The notes below the pieces were generated by a model that saw nothing but the letters and a program-made list of their open reading frames with translations, did no database searches and was not told where the DNA came from. From Pirellulaceae bacterium (lineage in GTDB: Bacteria > Planctomycetota > Planctomycetia > Pirellulales > Pirellulaceae), in contig JABDKS010000143.1 in the NCBI GenBank assembly GCA_013002105.1, forward strand, positions 1-16,814: a stretch of 16,814 nucleotides of DNA. The letters run 5' to 3'. Both the position numbers and the translations under genes were made by a program. Of the stretch, positions 1 through 7,095 are shown piece after piece (position 1 is the stretch's first letter; each line of letters begins with the position of its first letter).

Positions 1-273
1 TCAAACAGCGCAGCGGACGTACGACAAGTCTCGTGCTCGGCGACAATCGACGAATACTGAATGGGCATCTCATACCCGGCGAAAGGAACCATCCTCGCGC
101 CAGCTTCGCGATGCCAAGAATCAAGCGGTGTACTTGCAAGTTGAGTAGACATGTCGAAAGTCTAACCTTCACCACCGACGAGAAAACCCCCTTGATACGC
201 CCATCGCAAGCTGATTTGCCAGGTAGTGGTTTGCGATTTCGGCCGTCGGAGCAGCCTTGAGCGACGTGAGAAA
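1..273. other. Window-edge spacer, no gene recognised
   Basis: No protein family or RNA is recognised here. The frame starting at base 1 is open and stops at bases 58-60 (TGA), so up to 19 residues of the C-terminus of an upstream plus-strand gene could be present, but there is nothing to confirm this. The RNase R stop codon lies just to the right, and no hairpin followed by a T-run is visible on the minus strand after it. Confidence 0.4.
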
Positions 274-2559
274 CTAACGCTTTCGCTTTTTCTTCTTGTC
301 GCGACGATCCTTCTTGCGTTTGCCCTTATAAGGCGACTTGGAACCGCCAGATTTTTTGCCTGGTCTCTTGCCCGACTTTTCGCCGCGCGTCGCGGAATGA
401 TTCTTCACCACGGTCAAGTACAACTGCCTGTCTTGCAAATCGACTTTCGCAACTTTCACTGACAACTGATCGCCCAAGCGAAATCTGTTTCCTTCCTTGA
501 ATCCAACCAACATTTGCCCTCGACGCTCGTACCGGTACTTGTCCTTGGGCAGCGTCGTCACGGGAATGAATCCATCCACGGGCAATTTGACGCATCTTGC
601 GTGGATGCCATCGGGGAACACACGGCTGATCACCGCATCCATCTGATCGCCAATGTGCTTCTTCAAAAAATGCAACAACTTCAGCTCGATCAAATCGCGT
701 TCGGCCTGAGCCGCGTTGCGTTCCATATCGCTGCAGTGGTGCCCCAGCTTGATCAAATTGGCCATCGCGTCGTCAGGCGTCTTCTTGCCCTCAATCAGTT
801 TTTGCACCAACCGATGCACCGTCAAATCGGGATACCGGCGGATCGGGCTTGTGAAGTGGCAGTAGTGCTCCATGTCTAACGCATAGTGACCGTCGCGCTG
901 CGGTCCATAGACCGCCTTGTTCATGCTTTTGAGCACCGCAAAGTTGACTGCATCCTCCAAGGGCGTGCCGGCGACCTGATCCAAGATCGCTTGGATCTCG
1001 AATCGGCTCTCCACAGTTTTGACATTCAAACCAAGATCTTTGACGAATTGGCCAAGCTGACGTAGTTTGCGACGCTCAGGCGCAGGGTGAATGCGATGCA
1101 AGTAATTCAAGCCTAAATCGTCCAACCACGTTGCCACGCTTTGATTACCAGCCAACATGAATTCTTCGATGATCTGGTGGCTTTCGGTATGCTGGACCAG
1201 CTTGGCACCTTTGACTTTGCCCGATTTGTCCAGTTCCAATTTGATGTCCGGCATGTCCATCGACAACGATCCTTTTTTGAACCGTGCCTTGCGCATTTTC
1301 ATCGCCAGTTCATGCATCCTCAGCAGCAGATCACAAACCTCGCCGCCCCACTTGTCACGATAGTCATCCGGGTTGGCCAAGAATTGATCGACTTGGCGGT
1401 AGTTCAATCGCATGTCGCTGTGGATCGCCGCATTGTGGACTTCCGAATGCGTGATCGTCAGGTCATCCTGCATCTCGATTTCGGCCGTCTTTACCAGTCG
1501 CATCTTGTCCGGCTGCAGACTCGCTAAATGATTGCTGATGATCTCGGGAATCATCGGCACCACACGATCGGGCAAATAGACACTCGTCGCGCGACGTCGC
1601 GCTTCTTCGTCGATCGCACCGCCGACGGGGACAAAATGACTGACGTCCGCGATGTGAACCCACAATCGCCAGCGGCCATTCTCTTCGCGTTGCAGCGATA
1701 TGGCGTCGTCAAAGTCGCGAGCATCAAACGGATCGATCGTGATCGTCAACATTCCGGTCAAGTCTTTGCGATCCGACGGCACTTCATCGTCGCTGAACGC
1801 ATCGGCTTGCTCGCGTGCCGCGTTCAGCACTTGCTCGGGAAATTCATCTGGCAAGGCGTACTGCCGCATGATCGACAAGGTGTCGATGGCGGGATTGGTG
1901 CTGCTGCCCAAACGTTCCAAAATGACCGCTTCGCCACCATGTCCGTTGTCATCGGGGTACTCGACCATCTCGACAAACACTTTGTCGTCATTCTCCAGCG
2001 GCAACCCGCGTACATCACCGACTTCGACCGGCTGGTCATACGGGGTGCCGTCAAGAAACACGACCGGTTTGCCGTCGCGTGTTTGGAAGGTTCCCGTGAA
2101 TTGTCGCCGAGCGCGCTGCAACACCTCGGTGACGGCGCCTTCGCTGCCACCCTTGTGGCTCGGACGCACCGCGACTTCGACCAAGTCGCCGTCCAGTGCA
2201 CCGCCTGTCTTTCCCGGTGGGACGAATAAGTCCTCTTTCGCTTCGTCGCTGCTACCGTCATCGGTTAGCCGCACAAATCCAAAGCCACCGCCTGAAAATC
2301 CACTTCCTCGAGCGCGGCGAAACGTCCCACGCAACTTGTCACTCGGTCCACCGACCGATCCTGTACTCATTACCAAATGATTTGATCCATAGACCAACCG
2401 ACCTTCTAACACCAATTGTTTGATCACTCGACGAAGCTCTCGATATCCATCAAGGTCCAGCTTCAGTAGTGTGGCCATTTGCTTGGGTTTGCAAGGCCGA
2501 TAGTCTTTTGAGACGACCAATCGCATCACGCGATCGGCCAATTCTGTTGAAATATCCAT
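274..2559 (-). CDS. rnr: Ribonuclease R (RNB-family 3'-5' exoribonuclease)
   Basis: Cytoplasmic processive 3'-5' exoribonuclease that degrades structured RNA and takes part in RNA quality control. Domain order from the ATG at 2559 (761 aa): an N-terminal winged-helix-like segment (about 1-65), cold-shock-like RNA-binding domains (about 75-235), the RNB catalytic domain (about 265-590), one S1 domain (about 637-720) and a Lys/Arg-rich tail (721-761). The metal-binding motif DPFDARDFDD gives D276, D282, D284 and D285, matching the D-x5-D-x-DD pattern of RNase II/R. The motif FTSPIRRYPDL (about 569-579) is the conserved RNB C-terminal signature. The frame opens earlier with TTG at 2577, but the ATG at 2559 (MDISTELADR) fits family N-termini better. 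No clear Shine-Dalgarno is seen. The gene points away from the tRNA at 3032 and appears monocistronic. The N-terminal helix-turn-helix, S1 domain and basic tail favour RNase R over RNase II. Confidence 0.95.
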   Translation of the reverse strand: MDISTELADRVMRLVVSKDYRPCKPKQMATLLKLDLDGYRELRRVIKQLVLEGRLVYGSNHLVMSTGSVGGPSDKLRGTFRRARGSGFSGGGFGFVRLTDDGSSDEAKEDLFVPPGKTGGALDGDLVEVAVRPSHKGGSEGAVTEVLQRARRQFTGTFQTRDGKPVVFLDGTPYDQPVEVGDVRGLPLENDDKVFVEMVEYPDDNGHGGEAVILERLGSSTNPAIDTLSIMRQYALPDEFPEQVLNAAREQADAFSDDEVPSDRKDLTGMLTITIDPFDARDFDDAISLQREENGRWRLWVHIADVSHFVPVGGAIDEEARRRATSVYLPDRVVPMIPEIISNHLASLQPDKMRLVKTAEIEMQDDLTITHSEVHNAAIHSDMRLNYRQVDQFLANPDDYRDKWGGEVCDLLLRMHELAMKMRKARFKKGSLSMDMPDIKLELDKSGKVKGAKLVQHTESHQIIEEFMLAGNQSVATWLDDLGLNYLHRIHPAPERRKLRQLGQFVKDLGLNVKTVESRFEIQAILDQVAGTPLEDAVNFAVLKSMNKAVYGPQRDGHYALDMEHYCHFTSPIRRYPDLTVHRLVQKLIEGKKTPDDAMANLIKLGHHCSDMERNAAQAERDLIELKLLHFLKKHIGDQMDAVISRVFPDGIHARCVKLPVDGFIPVTTLPKDKYRYERRGQMLVGFKEGNRFRLGDQLSVKVAKVDLQDRQLYLTVVKNHSATRGEKSGKRPGKKSGGSKSPYKGKRKKDRRDKKKKRKR

Positions 2560-2748
2560 ATCGAAAACATAACGCAAAAGGCGGCTTGACGAGAGTCGTC
2601 ACAGAGCGGACATCGGTCCGTTGCCAATCAGCAGGGGCGTTGTTTGAACCAGTGCCGGACCGCTAAGTCCGCTGCGGCAAACAACCACCCTGTTCGCGTT
2701 CTGTCCAGATAGTCACCAAAAGCCGCAACCAGGTTCGCGTTCAGGTTT

Positions 2749-2771
2749 GTCGCCCTCGGCGATCGGGCGAC
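2749..2771. other. Short perfect hairpin, no T-run
   Basis: GTCGCCC (2749-2755) is the exact reverse complement of GGGCGAC (2765-2771), separated by a 9-base loop. There is no following T-run, so it is not a typical intrinsic terminator. It lies about 190 bp upstream of rnr on its 5' side and its role is unknown. Confidence 0.35.
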
Positions 2772-2791
2772 GGCTGGTCGGGACACCGCTC

Positions 2792-2828
2792 ATCGGGCCA
2801 ACGTGAATCGGGCCAGCGTGAATCGGAC
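2792..2828. repeat. 15-bp direct repeat, about 2.5 copies
   Basis: Unit 1 is ATCGGGCCAACGTGA (2792-2806). Unit 2 is ATCGGGCCAGCGTGA (2807-2821), differing by one base. A partial third unit starts at 2822. It is non-coding and may simply be a slippage product. Confidence 0.6.
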
Positions 2829-3031
2829 CCGCCACCGGCCGATCTTAGCGTCGCCATGATCGCGATGGGACCGCAATGCAACGCGAACCCGCTACCACGC
2901 AAGTCTCTCTGGACTTGTCAGTTAGGCGATGTGATTGGTGCCCGGAGGCGTGATCGACTTGGCGAGTTCAATGTGCTCGACCATCAGTACGATGCGTTCC
3001 CAACCGGCATCTAAAGGCTAATCACGTCGTC

Positions 3032-3104
3032 CCCCTGGTAGCTCAGTTGGAAGAGCAACAGATTGTTAATCTGTCGGTTACGGGTTCGAGTCCCGTCCAG
3101 AACT
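3032..3104 (+). tRNA. tRNA-Asn(GTT)-like gene with a mismatched acceptor stem
   Basis: The cloverleaf core is intact. D-arm GCTC/GAGC is at 3041-3044 and 3053-3056. Anticodon stem ACAGA/TCTGT is at 3058-3062 and 3070-3074, with loop TTGTTAA and anticodon GTT (3065-3067, Asn). The five-base variable region is CGGTT. T-arm ACGGG/CCCGT is at 3080-3084 and 3092-3096, with loop TTCGAGT. The acceptor stem is odd: 5' CCCCTGG (3032-3038) faces 3' CCAGAAC (3097-3103), so the inner four pairs form but the outer three (C-C, C-A, C-A) do not. The discriminator would be T rather than the usual G of tRNA-Asn, and CCA is not encoded. It is either a degenerate tRNA-like copy or a tRNA needing unusual processing. 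Identity as Asn-type is secure; function is not. Confidence 0.75.
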
Positions 3105-3248
3105 CCCCTGACCCTCACACGGTCACCATGCGTCGCAAGACGCTGCAACCGGTGTGTCGAGTTTTCCGACGAACCAACCAACGCGTTTCGCAAAAATTGC
3201 TTCGTTGTGGATTTTGCCGATGAACCCCGCTCGCTCGACTTGTCTCGT

Positions 3249-3265
3249 TTCATGCAATGCATGAA
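3249..3265. promoter_or_regulatory. 17-bp perfect palindrome, possible operator
   Basis: TTCATGCA and TGCATGAA form perfect 8-base arms around a single central A. With one bulged T, the flanking CGT/ACG bases also pair. An odd-length operator-like palindrome in a non-coding stretch about 360 bp upstream of the slipin start could be a protein-binding site. No regulator gene is adjacent, so the role is inference. Confidence 0.3.
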
Positions 3266-3615
3266 CGAATCACAAGCTCGGTTGACCGGAACCTTCACCA
3301 GCATCCCGCAGCGAGTTTTTCTTGCGAGACACCGATGTCATCGAGGCTTTGCGGACTGCCAATGTCCACGTTACCACCTCGGGGCAGCCGACTCGCCGGA
3401 GTCGTGCTTCCTCGCGGACCAGTGACGCGGACGGGTGTTGATCCCCGCCACGGTGCGCGGCAGTGCTTGGTTTGACCGGCAAAGCTCGGCCACCACTTTT
3501 TCTACATTCATTTTCATCTTCAAAGATCGTTTCGGTCACGCAACCACGGCACTTCGTTGCCGCCCGGTGCTCAAGCGAATTACGACTTCACCTTCTCACT
3601 AAACGATTTTTTCCA

Positions 3616-3620
3616 CGAGG
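3616..3620 (+). promoter_or_regulatory. Shine-Dalgarno of the slipin gene
   Basis: GAGGT lies six bases before the ATG at 3627, a good match to anti-16S pairing and the reason for choosing that start. Confidence 0.6.
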
Positions 3621-3626
3621 TGTCCC

Positions 3627-4730
3627 ATGCTCGGCATCCAAAACATTTTGGTACGCGAATTCGAAACGGCAATCGTGCTGCGACGTGGCGTTCCCCACAC
3701 GCGTCTGGACGCCGGCCGTCACTTTGTGATCGGCCGTGCCCAAGTCCTCGTGTTTGACCGTCGTGAACCGGCCGTGCTGGATCGACGATTGCACGAAATC
3801 TTGCGCAGCGGTCTGATCGACGCGATCGCGACGACCGTCGACTTGAACGATAACCAACGTGGTTTGGTGTGGATCGACAATCGATTCTTCATGGCACTGG
3901 CCCCAGGTCTGTACGCGTTTTGGAACGATCCACACACGGTTCACATCGAAGTGCTTGATATCCAAAACGATGCATTGCAACTGCGACACAAGGACCTTGC
4001 GGCGATCACGGACAACGCGGCAGCCCAACGGCTACTGGACGTTTGCCGAATCGACGCGGGAATGGTCGGTGCAAAGTTGATCGACGGACGTTTCATCGAA
4101 ACAGTCGGTCCAGGCACCTACGCGTTTTGGCGTGGCGGGCGTAAGGCAACGATTGTCGAACTTGATACGCGTGAAACGCTGCTGGACATCGGCGGACAAG
4201 AATTGATGACCGCGGACCGCGTGACGCTACGGCTGAACGTCAACGTGGTCTTTCGAGTCGTCGATCCGGCTCGCAGCGTCGAAACGACGGCTGATGTTCG
4301 GCAAACGCTGTACCGCGAAGTACAACTGGCGTTGCGAACGGCCGTCGGACAGCGAGAACTCGATGGCTTGCTGAACGACCGCGATTCACTGGCCGACGAC
4401 TTGACGACGAGCGTCCAAGATGCGGCGGATCGTGTCGGCGTCCAACTGATCAGTGTCGGAGTGCGTGATGTGATTCTGCCCGGTGACATGAAGGAACTGA
4501 TGAACCGGGTGGTAGAAGCACGCAAGGCGGCCGAAGCCAACCTGATCACGCGCCGCGAAGAAACGGCCGCGATCCGCAGCCAGGCCAACACGGCCAAGTT
4601 GCTCGCTGACAACCCAGCCTTGATGCGATTGCGTGAACTGGAAACCCTGGAACGGGTCGCCCAGAGCGGAACGCTGCAAGTGCTTGTGGGCGAAGGCGGA
4701 TTGACTGACAAGATCACGAAGTTGATCTGA
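3627..4730 (+). CDS. Slipin-type SPFH/Band 7 protein lacking a membrane segment
   Basis: A 367-residue SPFH (stomatin/prohibitin/flotillin) family protein, probably an oligomeric membrane-associated scaffold. The SPFH domain spans about 175-345, with the slipin-like stretch VGVRDVILPGDMKELM (about 277-292) followed by an Ala/Glu/Arg-rich helix (295-345) suited to coiled-coil assembly. Upstream are what look like three related segments (about 6-45, 73-113 and 141-184). The last two are clearest: each has D-x-RF followed by PG-x-YAFW and a V/I-E-x-L-D strand. Ordinary slipins begin with a hydrophobic membrane segment; none is visible here, so it may associate peripherally or act in the cytoplasm. 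A GAGGT Shine-Dalgarno supports the start. The gene appears monocistronic, ending at a strong terminator. Family assignment is firm; the cellular role is not known. Confidence 0.87.
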   Translation: MLGIQNILVREFETAIVLRRGVPHTRLDAGRHFVIGRAQVLVFDRREPAVLDRRLHEILRSGLIDAIATTVDLNDNQRGLVWIDNRFFMALAPGLYAFWNDPHTVHIEVLDIQNDALQLRHKDLAAITDNAAAQRLLDVCRIDAGMVGAKLIDGRFIETVGPGTYAFWRGGRKATIVELDTRETLLDIGGQELMTADRVTLRLNVNVVFRVVDPARSVETTADVRQTLYREVQLALRTAVGQRELDGLLNDRDSLADDLTTSVQDAADRVGVQLISVGVRDVILPGDMKELMNRVVEARKAAEANLITRREETAAIRSQANTAKLLADNPALMRLRELETLERVAQSGTLQVLVGEGGLTDKITKLI

Positions 4731-4735
4731 CCACG

Positions 4736-4775
4736 AGTCGCTCGAAACGGTATCTCGTTTCGAGCGACTTTTTTT
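4736..4775 (+). terminator. Strong rho-independent terminator after the slipin gene
   Basis: AGTCGCTCGAAACG (4736-4749) and CGTTTCGAGCGACT (4756-4769) form a perfect 14-bp stem with a 6-base loop, followed by a run of seven T (4769-4775). It begins five bases after the slipin stop codon. The next gene converges from the right, so this separates the two units. Confidence 0.95.
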
Positions 4776-4796
4776 GCACCGAGCCAACATCAAGAC

Positions 4797-5420
4797 TCAG
4801 TTCTTGGCGGGGATTTCGTTTAGATCAAATTGCTTGATTGACAACGATCCGAATGAAAACCCGAGCTTGGCGATCTTCTTCTCTTGATCGATTTGTTCGT
4901 GACGAACGTCGAACATGGTGTTATTCACCGTCACGGTCGCACGATCTCCGACGACACGGACTTTCAACGTGGTCCACTCGTCGTCCTTCAAAGTCGGCAG
5001 TTCCTTGTTCAAAAAGACCGGCGTTGCCTTCTCCTTGCCGGGCTCCTTGATGTACGTCAGCGCCGCGCCAGGCATCTTAGGGGACAACTTGACGCGAAAC
5101 GCATGACCGCCCTCTTTGGCGTCCATCGTAAACACGACCGCTTTGCAGCCACTTGGCTTGAAAGTCACCTCGGCCGCCGCATCATCGTGCGCGACCGTGT
5201 AAATCATGATCGGACCGTGGTTCTTGTATTTCTTATATAGAGCGTCATCTTGTGTGACCGACGCCACACCGCTGTCGATTTTCCAATCGCCGCGTGCTGC
5301 TTGTCGTGTCGGATGTTTTCCCTCGGTGAAATCATCATGGACCAACATGCCCGCGGGCGATTCCGCTTGCGATACAGAACCGGCGACCGACAGCACAACA
5401 AAAGCAAGAAACACACGCAT
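4797..5420 (-). CDS. Secreted LamG/DUF1080-like beta-sandwich protein, function unknown
   Basis: A 207-residue exported protein of a kind abundant in planctomycetes. From the ATG at 5420, residues 1-19 (MRVFLAFVVLSVAGSVSQA) form a typical signal peptide with an Ala-x-Ala-like cleavage site before ES. The mature part opens with a DDF motif, then a GDWKI-type strand, and shows alternating beta-strand patterns through DEWTTLKVRVVGDRATVTVN, as in concanavalin-like/DUF1080 folds. No catalytic residues can be assigned, so it may bind glycans or be structural. The frame is open to a further upstream start at 5465, but GAGGTG precedes the ATG at 5420 and the signal peptide begins there, so 5420 is preferred. 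It is divergent from the lectin-fold/DJ-1 gene at 5546, which carries a similar type of domain; shared control from the 125-bp gap is possible. Confidence 0.75.
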   Translation of the reverse strand: MRVFLAFVVLSVAGSVSQAESPAGMLVHDDFTEGKHPTRQAARGDWKIDSGVASVTQDDALYKKYKNHGPIMIYTVAHDDAAAEVTFKPSGCKAVVFTMDAKEGGHAFRVKLSPKMPGAALTYIKEPGKEKATPVFLNKELPTLKDDEWTTLKVRVVGDRATVTVNNTMFDVRHEQIDQEKKIAKLGFSFGSLSIKQFDLNEIPAKN

Positions 5421-5545
5421 CACTGACACCTCGCGAATGGATAGCGGAAAAACAAGACGTGGCATGATATCCTAAGTGGTGCAAGAAGGAATTGTCCCAT
5501 CGCATGCTCTTCCAAAAACTCCGCGTCCTTGTCCTAGGCGAAACC

Positions 5546-6934
5546 ATGTACCGTGTTTTTCTGTTCGTAGCGGCGATTTCCATCACAGCGACAGCATCGG
5601 GACAGGACACGGCTTCGCGGTGGTTCGATCAACTGCAAAAGGTCAATCCGAATCAACACGCCGTCGCCGGGCAGTGGCAAAAGAGCTCCGAAGGCCTGCG
5701 CACCGACGCCGCGACGAGTTCGCGAATCATCGTGCCAGCCAAAGTCCCGCGTCAGTACGATCTCCGCGTCGAATTCACGCGACACTCGGGACAACACTCC
5801 GTCGCAATTTTCTTTACTTGCGGAGTCGGCCGGGCCACCTACGAGCTAGATGCATGGGGAGAACACCTAGCGGGCATCCAACAGATTGACGGCGGTGACA
5901 TTCGATCCAATTCAACCCGCACGGACAATCTGCGGCTTGAGAATGGACGGCGGTACACCGCTGAAATTCACGTGCGTCGCGATCGTGTCGATGTCTTGCT
6001 GAACCAAAAACGACTTGCGACTTATCGCGGTGATGGATCCGATTTGTCCATTCTGCCGGTCTGGCAAATCCCCGCCAGTGCAAGCCTGGCCGTTGGTGCC
6101 TACCAAGCCGAAACCACCTTTCACAAAGTCGAACTTCGCGCCGTCACGGGCGAACAGGTGGTTAACGAAACGTCATCGGTTGCGATGACGCCCATGCCGA
6201 AACAAACAAGTCCAGCCACGGTAGTGGTGCCCACGGCAGCACGGCCGACCGACACACGCACCGCCAAACGCGTCTTGATCGTTATCGCCGACCATCATTT
6301 CTTTTATCGCGAGTACGCTGATCCGCGGCAAGAACTCGAGCGTGCAGGGTTCACAGTCGAAGTAGCCGCGGGCAACCGCAATGAGTGTTACCCTCACGGT
6401 AACTCCGGCCAGGGCAATGACGGTGGCGGAGTACTGCCCGATTTTGCGCTCTCACAGGTGGATCCTGATCGGTACGAAGCGATCGTGTTCTCCGGAGGCT
6501 GGGGCGCGTCGATGTATCAGTACGCCTTCGATGGTCGATACGACGACGCTGCCTACAACGGTGACCGGCAAAAAAAGAACGCCGCCAACCGCCTGATCAA
6601 TGCGTTTCACAAACAAGACAAGTACATTTGTGGGATTTGCAATGGCGTCTCGGTCTTAGCCTGGTCACGCGTCGATGGACAAAGCCTGCTGTCGGGCAAG
6701 CGAGTCACCGCACCCACACGCGCCGCACCCAGCGGGATTTACGACGGTCAGCGCGGTAACCCGTCGATCCGATGGCACGTCGAAAAAAATGGCGGACGCC
6801 TGGTGCCCGCCGGCTCCATCGGTAACCCTCGTTCGCGAGCCGACGACGTCGCGGTCGACGGCAAGATCATTACAGCCGAAGACGACCAATCGGCACGAGA
6901 AGCCGGACGGCAACTTGCTCGATTGCTGAAGTAA
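5546..6934 (+). CDS. Secreted fusion: LamG/DUF1080-like domain plus DJ-1/PfpI domain
   Basis: A 462-residue exported two-domain protein. Residues 1-19 (MYRVFLFVAAISITATASG) form a signal peptide. Residues about 22-200 form a beta-sandwich, with G-x-W near the start and a YTAEIHVRRDRVDVLLN strand pair typical of DUF1080/LamG-like domains. A Thr/Pro-rich linker (about 205-238) leads to a DJ-1/PfpI (class I glutamine amidotransferase-like) domain (about 240-462). The nucleophile elbow ICGICNG places the likely reactive Cys at 365, with C362 nearby. DJ-1/PfpI members include proteases, deglycases and chaperones; which applies here cannot be told. The residue after the Cys is Asn rather than the His of PfpI proteases. 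The frame is open back to 5492, but the signal peptide starts at 5546, which fixes the start. It is divergent from the related secreted gene at 4797-5420. Confidence 0.82.
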   Translation: MYRVFLFVAAISITATASGQDTASRWFDQLQKVNPNQHAVAGQWQKSSEGLRTDAATSSRIIVPAKVPRQYDLRVEFTRHSGQHSVAIFFTCGVGRATYELDAWGEHLAGIQQIDGGDIRSNSTRTDNLRLENGRRYTAEIHVRRDRVDVLLNQKRLATYRGDGSDLSILPVWQIPASASLAVGAYQAETTFHKVELRAVTGEQVVNETSSVAMTPMPKQTSPATVVVPTAARPTDTRTAKRVLIVIADHHFFYREYADPRQELERAGFTVEVAAGNRNECYPHGNSGQGNDGGGVLPDFALSQVDPDRYEAIVFSGGWGASMYQYAFDGRYDDAAYNGDRQKKNAANRLINAFHKQDKYICGICNGVSVLAWSRVDGQSLLSGKRVTAPTRAAPSGIYDGQRGNPSIRWHVEKNGGRLVPAGSIGNPRSRADDVAVDGKIITAEDDQSAREAGRQLARLLK

Positions 6935-6993
6935 CGTGAAAACATTTTCGAACGATCGCATGCTAGAGCATTTTCATCGCTGACGCAGTTTTC

Positions 6994-7047
6994 CCGTAGG
7001 CCAGGACCAGTCCTGGCAAAGTTCTACCAGGACCGGTCCTGGCGTAC
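6994..7047. repeat. Palindromic intergenic repeat (two units in a composite inverted repeat)
   Basis: Two palindromes lie side by side: CCAGGACCAGTCCTGG (7001-7016, two central mismatches) and CCAGGACCGGTCCTGG (7027-7042, perfect 16 bp). Their outer arms also pair with each other: GTAGGCCAGGACC (6996-7008) is complementary to GGTCCTGGCGTAC (7035-7047) at 12 of 13 positions. The first unit (6994-7019) recurs at 14493-14518 with 24 of 26 bases identical. It lies between the DJ-1 fusion and the PhyH gene. It could act as a weak terminator or an RNA-stabilising hairpin, or be a REP-like mobile repeat. Confidence 0.8.
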
Positions 7048-7084
7048 ATTAACTTTTAAATGGCTCTCGGCGACGATGCTTTAC

Positions 7085-7088
7085 GGAG
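7085..7088 (+). promoter_or_regulatory. Shine-Dalgarno deciding the PhyH start
   Basis: GGAG lies seven bases before the ATG at 7096. The alternative in-frame ATG at 7060 has no such site, which favours 7096. Confidence 0.55.
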
Positions 7089-7095
7089 TGGACCG

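Larger units (their letters stand above)
2560..3031. other. Gene-poor spacer between rnr and the tRNA
   Basis: No credible coding sequence is seen in either direction; the open frames here are short and match nothing recognised. It must hold the promoters for rnr (minus) and the tRNA (plus), but I could not pick out convincing -35/-10 pairs. It contains a 7-bp hairpin without a T-run (2749-2771) and a short 15-bp tandem repeat (2792-2828). Confidence 0.6.
3105..3626. other. Spacer between the tRNA and the slipin gene
   Basis: Open frames exist, but one begins inside the tRNA and none resembles a known protein, so I do not call a gene. It contains a 17-bp palindrome at 3249-3265 and, at its right end, the slipin Shine-Dalgarno. 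A TTGACC at 3472-3477 could be a -35 element, but no good -10 lies at 16-18 bp spacing. Confidence 0.5.

Noticed and set aside
1..60. Possible C-terminal end of an upstream plus-strand gene stopping at 58-60
   Set aside because: Only 19 codons are in view, with no recognisable motif; an open frame of this length is expected by chance.
3011..3425. Open frames crossing or starting inside the tRNA (minus 3011-3304, plus 3063-3425)
   Set aside because: The minus frame reads the tRNA complement (the familiar spurious DGTRTRNRQ peptide), and the plus frame begins in the anticodon arm; neither resembles a protein.
3472..3500. Candidate sigma-70 promoter TTGACC upstream of the slipin gene
   Set aside because: No TATAAT-like hexamer lies at 16-18 bp spacing; the nearest T/A-rich box is too far.
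5492..5545. Upstream ATG (5492) for the lectin/DJ-1 fusion
   Set aside because: It would place 18 charged or mixed residues ahead of a clear signal peptide that starts at 5546.
7060..7095. Upstream ATG (7060) for the PhyH gene
   Set aside because: It lacks a Shine-Dalgarno, whereas the ATG at 7096 has GGAG at seven bases and begins at the family's usual N-terminus.
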